This document shows positions 31,513-38,273 of a stretch of 50,803 bases of DNA, in pieces. Origin of the DNA: a virus. The translations under genes and the position numbers were made by a program. Location of the stretch: IMG/VR virus record IMGVR_UViG_3300042893_002153, positions 1-50,803 of that record. One strand, written 5' to 3'. The notes below the pieces were generated by a model that worked only from the letters and a program-made list of their open reading frames with translations, was not told where the DNA came from and searched no databases. The first letter of the stretch is position 1; every line of letters starts with the position of its first letter.

Positions 31513-31707
31513 TTAGCGACCACCGATAATAACGAACTTATCGTTTTCTGGTTGTAATGCCAGACCACCCCAAGTTCCGTGAAGTTGTCCTGAATCGTCG
31601 ACTGAAACAACCTTTCCAGAACGATTATTGTAATGTGGTTCACCACTCATACTCACAATGATGACAGTTCTTCCTAAATACTTTTCTTCTAATACTTTCT
31701 TGTTCAT
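31513..31707 (-). CDS. DUF4314-like small protein
   Basis: A 64-residue protein. It has the DUF4314 pattern: GRTVIIVSMSGEPHY, then SGKVVSVDDSGQLHGTWGG, then L.PENDKFVI. In many Firmicutes phages and plasmids this is a short beta-barrel-like domain of unknown role, sometimes at the end of longer proteins; here it stands alone. AAAGG precedes the start, which overlaps the upstream stop (ATGA). Confidence 0.75.
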   Translation of the reverse strand: MNKKVLEEKYLGRTVIIVSMSGEPHYNNRSGKVVSVDDSGQLHGTWGGLALQPENDKFVIIGGR

Positions 31708-31916
31708 TTTGTTTCAAACCTTTCAAGAGTGCGAATTTCATTACACCCATTTATATAGTATTCAAGTTCTTCTTCTGTGATTTCTTCATAGCTGTCGAAA
31801 TAATCGACACCCAAACCTCCATCACTAATTCGAGTATAGATAACAATGATTTTTGCGTTAGTCTTTTCGGTTTCGACTTGGTGTTGTTCTCTCAGTTTGT
31901 TGATAAAATTTCTCAT
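31704..31916 (-). CDS. Small hypothetical protein
   Basis: A 70-residue product from the ATG at 31916, chosen over an upstream in-frame start at 31976 because AAAGGGG lies just before it and the longer version would overlap the upstream gene. The sequence has a helical N-terminus, a strand (KIIVIYTRI) and an acidic helix (EEITEEELEYYINGC). No motif recognised. Its neighbours are a DUF4314-like gene and a likely ribbon-helix-helix regulator. Confidence 0.62.
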   Translation of the reverse strand: MRNFINKLREQHQVETEKTNAKIIVIYTRISDGGLGVDYFDSYEEITEEELEYYINGCNEIRTLERFETK

Positions 31917-31920
31917 TATC

Positions 31921-32118
31921 TTATTCCCCTTTGTTAAGATAGTAATCTGCTGACCACAACACGAGTTCTTCGACAAACTTATCGACCGACTTGCGTTGTA
32001 GTTGTGCCATAAATAGTAAGAGATACTTTGTCTTGTCTGAAATTAAAAGCGTAAGATGACTTTTGTTTTCTTCCATCTTGTCTAACAGCGACTTGCGACC
32101 TCGTTTTTTAGTGTTCAT
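31921..32118 (-). CDS. Probable ribbon-helix-helix DNA-binding regulator
   Basis: A 65-residue protein from the ATG at 32118, with GGAG five bases upstream; a GTG two codons earlier is less likely. The N-terminus is basic (NTKKRGRKSLL). A predicted strand (SHLTLLIS), helix A (DKTKYLLLFMAQLQ), a turn (RKS) and helix B (DKFVEELVLWSADYYL) follow. This order and size match CopG/Arc-type ribbon-helix-helix repressors, which bind palindromic operators as dimers. It is the best regulator candidate in the early block for the recurrent 18-bp dyad. Direct binding is a hypothesis. Confidence 0.6.
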   Translation of the reverse strand: MNTKKRGRKSLLDKMEENKSHLTLLISDKTKYLLLFMAQLQRKSVDKFVEELVLWSADYYLNKGE

Positions 32119-32139
32119 AAACACTCCTTTTTTATTTTT

Positions 32140-32397
32140 TTATTCGACAACATAATCGGTGATTTGGACTAACTCATATTCGACTTGTGCTTTACGCAAT
32201 AAGTATTGTGCGTAATCAGAATTGTTTTGAACTCGATACTCTACAAACAACTTTGCTTTTTCTTTTGAAGATAACAAGTTATCATATTTCGCGACTTCGA
32301 AAAATATTTCTGTGACTTTTTTTTCGTTGGACTTATCGACACGAATAGTAATCTCTTCTCTTCCCCATAAAATAAATCTAAGATAGATTGGATTCAT
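32140..32397 (-). CDS. Small hypothetical protein
   Basis: An 85-residue protein with a very strong ribosome binding site (AAAGGAGGTG) and an ATGA overlap with the upstream micro-gene. It has a strand-like N-terminus (IYLRFILWGREEITIRV) and a central helix (SSKEKAKLFVEY), and the C-terminal segment is helical then strand-like. No catalytic or metal-binding motif. I do not recognise it. Confidence 0.66.
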   Translation of the reverse strand: MNPIYLRFILWGREEITIRVDKSNEKKVTEIFFEVAKYDNLLSSKEKAKLFVEYRVQNNSDYAQYLLRKAQVEYELVQITDYVVE

Positions 32398-32570
32398 TTT
32401 CTAACACCTCCTTTCTTTCTTTTATGAATATCAAGAGTGATAATCGCACTCTCGTAATCAGCAACCATTTCTTCAATAATCGAAACTACTTCGTCGTCTT
32501 TGAATTTTCGACTTTTGTATTGTTTGAGAAACGCTTTTAATATCTCGTATTTTCGTTCAAGTGATTTCAT
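32394..32570 (-). CDS. 58-residue helical micro-protein
   Basis: A short ORF found by reading the - strand. ATG is at 32570 with AAGGAT upstream, and its TGA (32394-32396) overlaps the next gene's ATG. The product begins MKSLERKYEILKAFLKQYK, continues with an acidic helix (DDEVVSIIEEMVADYE) and ends KRKKGGVRK. The gene's 3' end contains the strong ribosome binding site of the following gene. Tight packing between two well-supported genes argues that it is translated. Function unknown. Confidence 0.65.
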   Translation of the reverse strand: MKSLERKYEILKAFLKQYKSRKFKDDEVVSIIEEMVADYESAIITLDIHKRKKGGVRK

Positions 32571-32575
32571 TGTTC

Positions 32576-33181
32576 TTAATCCTTATATTCTGTATAACTG
32601 CAAACCATTCCCATATAGTCAATGATGTCGGGATTTATATTATTCTTTTCACATTGCTCTTTTAGAAAGGCATAAACATCATCTTCTGTTTTGGTTTTTT
32701 CTTCAGGAATGTTTATACCCATTGAGTTCTCGACTGCAGGACTTGTTTTAGAGTCTTTGATTAGTTGCCCCATATAACCAGCACCACCCTCCCAAAAATA
32801 GAGTTCGAACGGAAGTTTAATTTTACTGATTGCTTGAACAGGTGGCGACCAAGCAGAACGGAAACTCATAGTTAAGATTCCATTTTCCAGTTCGGCTGTG
32901 TCCCCATCAGAACTGATTTCCCACTTAGTTCCCCAATTTTGAATGCTCCAATCATACCAATTATTATTACCGAAAAGTTTTTGCTCCTCGGCACCAAGAC
33001 CACCTTTAGCAAAAAACGGATTTGGTTTTTGTATATCTGGTTGATGTTTTGGTTTCTTGACTATTGCGTTTAATAATCTCTCTTTGTCAAATGCTTTTTT
33101 TAGTTTTCTCGCATACATAAGTTCTCTTTGGTTGTTTTGGTTAAATCGAATACATAAGTAGTTCTCACACCAATTTGGCAT
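32576..33181 (-). CDS. Api92-like ferredoxin-fold protein (DUF1281 type)
   Basis: A 201-residue protein from the ATG at 33181, which follows AAAGGAGA; an upstream start at 33250 lies in the promoter region and is rejected. The diagnostic features are MPNWCENYLCIRF at the N-terminus and, later, WYDWSIQNWGTKWE and FRSAWSPPVQAI, as in the ferredoxin-like domain of Api92/YubB proteins. These occur in many phages and plasmids, with no established function. It is the first gene of the accessory early unit 32140-33181 and is downstream of an early promoter with GATAACA repeats. Confidence 0.82.
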   Translation of the reverse strand: MPNWCENYLCIRFNQNNQRELMYARKLKKAFDKERLLNAIVKKPKHQPDIQKPNPFFAKGGLGAEEQKLFGNNNWYDWSIQNWGTKWEISSDGDTAELENGILTMSFRSAWSPPVQAISKIKLPFELYFWEGGAGYMGQLIKDSKTSPAVENSMGINIPEEKTKTEDDVYAFLKEQCEKNNINPDIIDYMGMVCSYTEYKD

Positions 33182-33204
33182 AACTTTTCTCCTTTTGAAA
33201 ATTG

Positions 33205-33292
33205 CTTTTTTTAAGATAACATTGATAACATAATAATAACACGATAACAACGATATATTTTACCTTTAATACATTTTTATTTTTCTTTTTCT
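33205..33292 (-). promoter_or_regulatory. Early promoter region with GATAACA repeats and A-rich block
   Basis: The - strand has the 20-base A-rich block identical to that upstream of ssb (33292-33273), then repeated GTTATC elements (three GATAACA on the + strand at 33215-33221, 33224-33230 and 33243-33249), an extended -10, TGTTATTAT (33241-33233), and AAAGGAGA before the ATG at 33181. A degenerate half-dyad (TAAGATA at 33212-33218) lies in the predicted leader. This is the second of three early modules with similar architecture. Confidence 0.5.
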
Positions 33293-33333
33293 GTAGAGGT
33301 GTTCTAACTTTGCTGTTGTTGTGAAGTTTGGCT

Positions 33334-33362
33334 TGAACCCCCCCCCTGACCTCTGGGGTTCT
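33334..33362 (-). other. GC-rich hairpin with G9 run at the end of the AAA+/VWA cassette
   Basis: On the + strand, GAACCCC (33335-33341) and GGGGTTC (33355-33361) are perfect complements, and the left arm continues into a C9 run (33338-33346). Because the run is longer than the arm, several pairing registers are possible. The structure begins two bases after the stop of the last cassette gene (33364). It lacks a T run, so it may stabilise the mRNA 3' end or act as a rho-dependent or processing site. The remaining gap to 33181 is the early promoter region. Confidence 0.45.
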
Positions 33363-33363
33363 G

Positions 33364-33579
33364 TTAGAATGTCTTCTTGCTACTATAATTTAAGAATCGA
33401 ATATTTTTACTTTCAGTTGGATACCTGCGTAGGTAAAAACCCATAGGCGTTTTTCGATTAGTATGTTTACGACTTTGTGTGTCTAGTAGTTTTGTTTGTT
33501 CGATTAGTTGGATACTCCCATTGCTTCGGGACGGAGAAGAACCACTATTAGCGACTTTATGATAATGTGAGTTCGACAT
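33364..33579 (-). CDS. Small basic hypothetical protein
   Basis: A 71-residue product, Ser/Arg/Lys-rich, with no hydrophobic segment (for example SGSSPSRSNGSIQ, TQSRKHTNRKTPMGFYLRRY). The ATG at 33579 has AGGAAA eight bases upstream but lies 23 bases inside the upstream micro-gene. It is the last candidate gene of the cassette and is followed directly by a hairpin. Composition is unlike a globular protein and no homologue is recognised, so it is a lower-confidence call. Confidence 0.45.
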   Translation of the reverse strand: MSNSHYHKVANSGSSPSRSNGSIQLIEQTKLLDTQSRKHTNRKTPMGFYLRRYPTESKNIRFLNYSSKKTF

Positions 33580-33736
33580 AAACTTTTCCTGATTTTAGTG
33601 CTTTGAATAATTGTTGTGTATCGAAATTAAACTTATAGGAACAATGCGTAAGGAACTTATAGGGGCTTTCGCTTTTTGCTTTATAGCCATTCATCTTGGA
33701 ATACTTTTTAGTTTGTGTAATCAGTTCATATCGCAT
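33557..33736 (-). CDS. 59-residue micro-protein downstream of the VWA gene
   Basis: A short ORF read directly: ATG at 33736, seven bases after the VWA gene's TAA, with GGTAAG upstream, and TAA at 33557-33559. The product begins MRYELITQTKKYSKMNGYKA and ends with a helix-strand pattern (QQLFKALKSGKVYVELTLS), giving a plausible small folded protein. Codon use and spacing match the operon. The function is unknown. A cofactor or adaptor for the VWA protein is possible from position only. Confidence 0.6.
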   Translation of the reverse strand: MRYELITQTKKYSKMNGYKAKSESPYKFLTHCSYKFNFDTQQLFKALKSGKVYVELTLS

Positions 33737-33742
33737 ATATTC

Positions 33743-35410
33743 TTACCGAGATTGTAGAATTCTTTTAAGGAATTTCGTTGCGTTGTCTAGTCCTTCGATA
33801 AGATTACTTCTGGTTACGATGGACATATTACGAATGTTTTGATTTTGGAACTCTCTAATCGCACCTCCATCAGGTTCTATGAGAACAAAATTAGCGTGAT
33901 TGACATACTCGACTGGAATATCGGTTCCGAACGAACCATCGGTGATTAGAACAATGTGCTCGTTTGGTTTAGGTTTTACGAATGTTGGATTAGTACTTCC
34001 TTCTAGATTTCCCGTTAAGAAGTTTAAGTTTAGTTCATCTCTGGTAATCTCATAAGTGTTTGTGCCGAAAGCAAATATTCGTATATTGATATGTCGGTTC
34101 ATAGTATCGTAAAAGGATTTGAGATAGTCGGTCGCAACTTGAATTTTAGTCTTGCCGTTATATAAAGCATCAGTGCGATGTTCGCCCATTGAACCAGAAA
34201 TATCGAGATAGAACAATATACTCGCACTTCTACCACCTTTGCCTAGTTCTTGAATATCTTTGTCGAACAGTTTTTCGTTTTTGACGAAACCTTTACGCAT
34301 AAACTTACGCATAGAAAGTTGTTTGGCATTTCCAGAATATCGAGATACAACACGAGAACCTTTGATACCAGAACTTCTGTATGTTGTAAAAGCACTCACT
34401 TCGTATTTATCATAAGTAGAAATGTCTTTTTCGCCACGAGATAGAATACTGATACCATCTCTTACAGTTTCTTCTTTTGCTTGAATGTTTTGGTCTTCTA
34501 GTTCTTTCATCTCTTTTTCGATTTCTTGAATTTGCTTTTTCTTTTCTTCTTTTGTTTTCGGTTTCGGTTCTGCTTTTCCATTGTTTTGGTTTGCCGAATT
34601 AGAACCTGCTTGTGGTTCTTGATTAGAATTGGTTTGTTGCGTTGATTTAGATTCGACTGGTTCACCACCTTGTTGTGGTGGTTCCGTTGTTTTAGTTTGT
34701 GGTGGACTTGGATTAACAGGTTTGTTCTTTTCTTGAATCAGTTCTCTTACCAACATTTCGATATTGGCACTAATACCCATTAACTTATTTGCTGTAAAGT
34801 TGTTAGATTCTTGGTCGATTTGGTAAGCAGTTTTATCGATACTTAAAAAAGAAATGTTGAGTTTTAAGATTTCAGCAACAATCTCTTTTTGTCTTTGCGT
34901 TTTCGAAAAGTAATCAACCCAAGGACTATTATCAACGGTTCGTAATAAACCAAGAGTAATAGCAAGTGGGTTATTCGACTTTCTGGAAACATCTTGATTT
35001 AAGTTCTTGTCTTGAAAAGCGTATCGTAAGATATTGAATTTAGCATACAAGTTCCATAACGAAATTTGAAATTCTAGTCGGTTATCTTCTAATACATTCA
35101 TAGTATCGGTATATTGTAATTTACGAGAAGTGTAAATAGCATGACCGATTTCGTGAAGCATTAGAGTATAAAAAGTTGAATAAGCGATATTTGGGAATTG
35201 AACAAACAGAGTTGCTAAGTTGTTCAAAGCAATAACGATTTCGTTGTTATCGATATCATAATAAGAAGTTTGTAGAGGACCTTCTTTTGGCGTTTCTAGT
35301 CTGATTTTGAGATTTGGTTTTTTAAGCATATCAGCATAATACTGCTCGATAAACTTAATGGACTTGATATCAGAAAACCAAAGTTTTTTAAGAATAGCTT
35401 CTAATTCCAT
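33743..35410 (-). CDS. VWA-domain protein with HEIGH metallopeptidase-like region (CobT/NorD-like)
   Basis: A 555-residue protein. The N-terminal region has HEIGH at 86-90 and a following LEDNRLE (about 107-113), the arrangement of zinc-binding metallopeptidase-like VWA proteins. Residues about 225-320 form a low-complexity P/Q/N/S/E/K linker with a coiled coil (KKKQIQEIEKEMKELEDQ). The C-terminal VWA domain has the MIDAS motif DISGSMGEH (from residue 403) and LITDGSFGTD. MoxR-type AAA+ ATPases work with VWA partners (NorQ/NorD, CobS/CobT, RavA/ViaA) to insert metals or remodel proteins, and such an ATPase is encoded 1 base upstream. Whether the HEIGH site cleaves peptides is unknown. Confidence 0.88.
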   Translation of the reverse strand: MELEAILKKLWFSDIKSIKFIEQYYADMLKKPNLKIRLETPKEGPLQTSYYDIDNNEIVIALNNLATLFVQFPNIAYSTFYTLMLHEIGHAIYTSRKLQYTDTMNVLEDNRLEFQISLWNLYAKFNILRYAFQDKNLNQDVSRKSNNPLAITLGLLRTVDNSPWVDYFSKTQRQKEIVAEILKLNISFLSIDKTAYQIDQESNNFTANKLMGISANIEMLVRELIQEKNKPVNPSPPQTKTTEPPQQGGEPVESKSTQQTNSNQEPQAGSNSANQNNGKAEPKPKTKEEKKKQIQEIEKEMKELEDQNIQAKEETVRDGISILSRGEKDISTYDKYEVSAFTTYRSSGIKGSRVVSRYSGNAKQLSMRKFMRKGFVKNEKLFDKDIQELGKGGRSASILFYLDISGSMGEHRTDALYNGKTKIQVATDYLKSFYDTMNRHINIRIFAFGTNTYEITRDELNLNFLTGNLEGSTNPTFVKPKPNEHIVLITDGSFGTDIPVEYVNHANFVLIEPDGGAIREFQNQNIRNMSIVTRSNLIEGLDNATKFLKRILQSR

Positions 35411-35411
35411 G

Positions 35412-36422
35412 TTATTCCCCTTTGCTTGACTTAATTTGTTGTGTCAAGATTAGTATTTCTTTTAAGCGTTGTTGGAATTCGCCTTTGTCGAGTAGTCGCT
35501 TGTAAGCAGAAATATTACTGACATCACCTTGGCAGATTTTGAATTCGATTTGCGATTCAGTATTAAAGTCGATAAACTTTTGGTAATCTCTAAAATCGAG
35601 TGGTCGAATATCAACGAATTTTGCTGCTCGAAGTTCTGAGAACAATTGTCGAATTGCGTTTAACCATTCTTGATTAACACCAATTCTTTGAATTAGTATT
35701 TGGTCGGTTAAGCGTAAAATCAAACCAACTGCTCGACCAAGTAGAGCATCTCCTATTGGATTGCGTTCGTCGGTTTCTGACGGAGGGTTCATTGTCATCA
35801 TAATTCGAAACTTTGGCGATATGTGGACTAGTTCATCACCAATAACAATCGACTTTTTCTCATCAGTTAAACCTTGAACAAGCATTAGAGTATCGTGTGG
35901 TAAAGAATTACCTTCATCAAACAGAATTCGGTTATCTTCTAATTCGCCTTTAACTGCTTTGAGGAATGGTGTTGGGTGTGGTTTCAAACCAGTTCCATCT
36001 TTATCGGCAAGATAGTAGCACAACGAGTATGGGTCTACACTTGAATTACAGGCGATGACTGGAATGTTTGGGTATCTCTTTTCGATTACATAAGTTTTGC
36101 CAACACCTGTTTCGCCCATTAGAATAAATAATCTTCTTTTTGTTTTTTCATTATCAAACGACTTAAAGAAATCTTCTAATGGGTCTTTTGTCTTGAACTG
36201 ACGTTCGAACAGAATGGCTTCTACATCTTTTTCTTCGTTATTTGCTTGATTAACCAAATCGATAACTTCTTTTTTATCTTTATCGTTGATAATTCTTTCA
36301 ATAATAGAAGGATTACAAGAGTAAACAGAAAAACCCGAATTGTGTTCCTGTAGAATTTTTCGAGCAGTTTTACCCCTTTCACCCATAAGCAAAGCGACTA
36401 AATCTTCTTGTTGTATTGGCAT
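35412..36422 (-). CDS. MoxR/CobS-type AAA+ ATPase
   Basis: A 336-residue ATPase. Walker A GETGVGKT is at 103-110, Walker B ILFDEGNSL at 166-174, the sensor 1 motif MMTMNPP at 208-214, and an arginine finger candidate in ALLGRAVG (R230). The helix insertion before Walker B and the GDE..H..PKFR element are typical of MoxR-family proteins. About 90 N-terminal residues precede the ATPase core. It lies one base from the VWA gene, as in chromosomal MoxR-VWA pairs. The expected action is ATP-driven remodelling of a target held by the VWA protein; the phage or host target is not evident. Confidence 0.9.
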   Translation of the reverse strand: MPIQQEDLVALLMGERGKTARKILQEHNSGFSVYSCNPSIIERIINDKDKKEVIDLVNQANNEEKDVEAILFERQFKTKDPLEDFFKSFDNEKTKRRLFILMGETGVGKTYVIEKRYPNIPVIACNSSVDPYSLCYYLADKDGTGLKPHPTPFLKAVKGELEDNRILFDEGNSLPHDTLMLVQGLTDEKKSIVIGDELVHISPKFRIMMTMNPPSETDERNPIGDALLGRAVGLILRLTDQILIQRIGVNQEWLNAIRQLFSELRAAKFVDIRPLDFRDYQKFIDFNTESQIEFKICQGDVSNISAYKRLLDKGEFQQRLKEILILTQQIKSSKGE

Positions 36423-36428
36423 TCTAGT

Positions 36429-36716
36429 TTACTCCTTTGAGTTCAAGCGAAAAAGTAACTTTTTCAGTCTTGTTTCTCTTTGTATGTATTCGTATAAGTA
36501 AGTCATTACAATTTTAGAATCTTCTTTATTAAGCATTTTATCGAAAGTTTCATAATCGTAAGAGCGACCATCTCGGTCTAGAATGTTGAAATCGCATTCG
36601 CCTTGTTGTTTTCCGTCAATTCCAATTTGGTATAAATCGCCATTTTCGAAATTGAGAAAGAGTGATACCGACTTTAACTCAACTAGTTTGCCACGATACA
36701 TATTTTCTTTTTTCAT
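36429..36716 (-). CDS. Hypothetical protein in the AAA+/VWA cassette
   Basis: A 95-residue protein, preceded by AAAAGGAG and encoded six bases upstream of the ATPase gene. Its N-terminal half is beta-rich (GKLVELKSVSLFLNFENGDLY, QIGIDGKQQGECDF), its C-terminal half helical (KIVMTYLYEYIQRETRLKKLL). One cysteine, no metal motif. It may be a substrate adaptor for the ATPase. No family was recognised. Confidence 0.65.
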   Translation of the reverse strand: MKKENMYRGKLVELKSVSLFLNFENGDLYQIGIDGKQQGECDFNILDRDGRSYDYETFDKMLNKEDSKIVMTYLYEYIQRETRLKKLLFRLNSKE

Positions 36717-36731
36717 TTTTTTGTTCTCCTT

Positions 36732-36980
36732 TTAAGAACCGAATGTTCGTTGTCTTGCTTCTAGTTCGAGTTGTCCATTTTCTCGAATAATATATATTCG
36801 ATACGAATTACCCGACCAGAACCCTTGAATATCGAAACGAGAAATCACATCTTTGAAACTAGTATTCGGCATTACAAATTCGCCCAATTCGTTTGCGTAT
36901 TCCATAAAATAGTCCATAAATCTCTTTTGCGAAACTTTATGCTTTTTTAGAAGCATTTCTGTTTTTGAAACAGTATTCAT
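36732..36980 (-). CDS. Hypothetical protein in the AAA+/VWA cassette
   Basis: An 82-residue product from the ATG at 36980, with AAGGGGGTGA upstream; the in-frame ATG at 37034 would overlap the preceding gene. A helical N-terminus (SKTEMLLKKHKVSQKRFMDYFMEYANE) is followed by strands (GFWSGNSYRIYIIRENGQLELEAR). The N-terminal helices could be a small DNA- or protein-binding unit. Function unknown. Confidence 0.63.
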   Translation of the reverse strand: MNTVSKTEMLLKKHKVSQKRFMDYFMEYANELGEFVMPNTSFKDVISRFDIQGFWSGNSYRIYIIRENGQLELEARQRTFGS

Positions 36981-36981
36981 T

Positions 36982-37329
36982 CTATTCACCCCCTTTCTTA
37001 TCTTCTCGAAAGTTAAAAGCGTTATATAACGCAAAGTAACTTTTTAGAAGTTCGGTTTGACGGAAGATAGAACCAATACGAGATATATGAGATAGAATGT
37101 CTTTTTCATTAACTAGTCGATAACCATATCGCATTCCTTTTTCTTCAATAAAGAAATACTGGTTTAGATGTATTCTTTTTTCTTGCTCATAAATATAGTT
37201 GTCGACGATTACTTGATACTCTTTTTCGGTTTCGCTTTTAAGAAGATTTCCATTCAACAAATACAGAACTTCTCCACTTTTGGCGACTTGGTGTTCTAAT
37301 CCAACGCATACGAATTCTTTTTTTACCAT
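36982..37329 (-). CDS. First gene of the AAA+/VWA cassette, hypothetical
   Basis: A 115-residue protein with a strong ribosome binding site (AAAAAGGAGAAAAA). It has repeated beta-like segments (EFVCVGLEHQVAKSG, VLYLLNGNLLKS, EYQVIVDNYIY) and a helical C-terminal part. No recognised motif. It lies just downstream of an extended -10, TGGTAAAAT, overlapped by a partial TAAGATA dyad at 37389-37406, so it leads the seven-gene transcription unit that contains the ATPase and VWA genes. Confidence 0.65.
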   Translation of the reverse strand: MVKKEFVCVGLEHQVAKSGEVLYLLNGNLLKSETEKEYQVIVDNYIYEQEKRIHLNQYFFIEEKGMRYGYRLVNEKDILSHISRIGSIFRQTELLKSYFALYNAFNFREDKKGGE

Positions 37330-37733
37330 TTTCTTTTTCTCCTTTTTAGAAAAATATGGGCGTTCTTATAATTTAATTTTACCATTATTAAGATATATAT
37401 ATCGCGTTTTTATAATGACCAATCTAAAAGCACGAAAAACCGAAAAAAAGTATTTGTTATAATTTTAAGATATCGTAATCTTACTAATGTTTTAATGTTG
37501 TTATAATTATAGTAATAAATGCCATTGTTGTAAGTAGTTGTATATATACTAGTATAAAGTATAGACTTAATGCGAATAGGGATTACTACAAATAGGGTAA
37601 TTATTACACTGATTATAACAACAATCAAACCTTTTTTAGATATGCGTATCTTGTTTTTCGATAATATCGCCTTTTTATTTATAGTTATCGCCTTTTTGGA
37701 TTTGTTTATCTTGAAAAAAGAAAAAAAGAAAAA
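37330..37733. other. AT-rich regulatory/non-coding region with dyads
   Basis: This stretch has no well-supported gene. It contains near-copies of the 18-bp dyad at 37389-37406, 37466-37483 and 37636-37653. Extended -10 elements occur on the + strand (TGTTATAAT at 37455-37463 and 37499-37507) and the - strand (37612-37620, and TGGTAAAAT before 37329). Two AAAAAGGCGATA direct repeats lie on the - strand at about 37662-37705. Weak small hydrophobic ORFs run in both directions (58 codons at 37570-37746 on +; 37410-37628 on - with only a TTG or non-standard start). It may be an operator cluster, a replication origin or the source of a small RNA. Confidence 0.5.
37466..37483. promoter_or_regulatory. 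18-bp dyad operator, near-perfect copy
   Basis: TAAGATA TCGT AATCTTA matches the perfect copy at 28275-28292 in all arm positions but one. A TGTTATAAT -10 element ends three bases upstream on the + strand (37463), and a TATAAC lies just downstream on the - strand, so a bound protein would sit at the start site of one promoter and the spacer of another. Confidence 0.5.
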
Positions 37734-37763
37734 TAAAAAAAAGTAAGATTTTTATATCTTACT
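37734..37763 (-). terminator. Intrinsic terminator after the leader early gene
   Basis: On the - strand AGTAAGAT, loop ATAAAA, ATCTTACT is a perfect 8-bp stem followed by seven T. It ends transcription of the gene at 37802-38230 before the AAA+/VWA cassette. On the + strand the stem is followed by CTTTTT, so it may also stop transcripts from the opposite direction. The stem includes a copy of the TAAGATA dyad (37744-37761). Confidence 0.85.
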
Positions 37764-37770
37764 CTTTTTC

Positions 37771-37783
37771 CGTGTTGAGATAA
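37771..37783 (+). repeat. 13-bp inverted repeat flanking the leader gene, left copy
   Basis: CGTGTTGAGATAA occurs here on the + strand and as its exact complement at 38274-38286, on either side of the gene at 37802-38230. The right copy lies in the early promoter region, the left copy beside the terminator. A common binding site for a regulator of this gene is possible. Confidence 0.5.
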
Positions 37784-37801
37784 CGAGTTTTATTTTTTTT
37801 C

Positions 37802-38230
37802 TTAACCTTGCTTATCGTTCATATATTCTTTATATAAACGCTTTACAAGATTAACGATATCTTCGATACTTGCTTTTGGATTTTTCGCTTTTTCGATTTC
37901 GTTATCGATTTTTTCCATTTCGATTAAAGTTTTTTCGAGGTTTTCTTTTTTCGTTGATGGTTTTAATGTTTTCACGAGTTCGATTTTTTCGGTTTCGAGT
38001 TTTTCGATTAAGGTTTTATCGATAACCGACACTTGCTTAACAAGTTTTTCGATTAAGGTTGTATCTTTTTTTTCGTTATCGATTTTAACGATTTTCCAAC
38101 CCTTGTTTTCGATAAACTTTATTCCGTTTTCGGTGTTCATTCCACTCGTTGCCCCAAGTTCGATATATGCTTTTGCGACACTCTCAAAAGATTTTTCGAC
38201 GCCGTCTTTTTCGATTATGATTTTTCTCAT
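37802..38230 (-). CDS. Leader early protein with coiled coil, possible regulator
   Basis: A 142-residue protein, the first gene transcribed in the early direction. The N-terminal part (EKSFESVAKAYIELGATSGMNTENGIKFIENKGW) looks like a helix-turn-helix or NUMOD-style DNA-binding unit. The rest is a repetitive K/E/L/I coiled coil with recurring TLIEKL units (near residues 58, 73 and 105), visible also as TTCGATTAAGGTT repeats in the DNA. AAGGAAAAAGGA precedes the start. It has its own terminator, is flanked by a 13-bp inverted repeat and lies beside the divergent promoter region. This suggests an early regulator, but no known repressor family is matched. Confidence 0.7.
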   Translation of the reverse strand: MRKIIIEKDGVEKSFESVAKAYIELGATSGMNTENGIKFIENKGWKIVKIDNEKKDTTLIEKLVKQVSVIDKTLIEKLETEKIELVKTLKPSTKKENLEKTLIEMEKIDNEIEKAKNPKASIEDIVNLVKRLYKEYMNDKQG

Positions 38231-38273
38231 TTTGTTTTCCTTTTTCCTTTATAAGTTTTTTCGTAAACCCGTA

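Noticed and set aside
31263-31646. Longer 127-codon frame on the - strand starting at 31646
   Set aside because: Its first 45 codons overlap the well-supported DUF4314-like gene; the internal ATG at 31511, one base after that gene's stop, is a better start.
37410-37628. 72-codon hydrophobic frame on the - strand in the 37.4-37.6 kb spacer
   Set aside because: No ATG and no usable ribosome binding site; AT-rich DNA yields hydrophobic frames by chance. Kept only as part of the spacer description.
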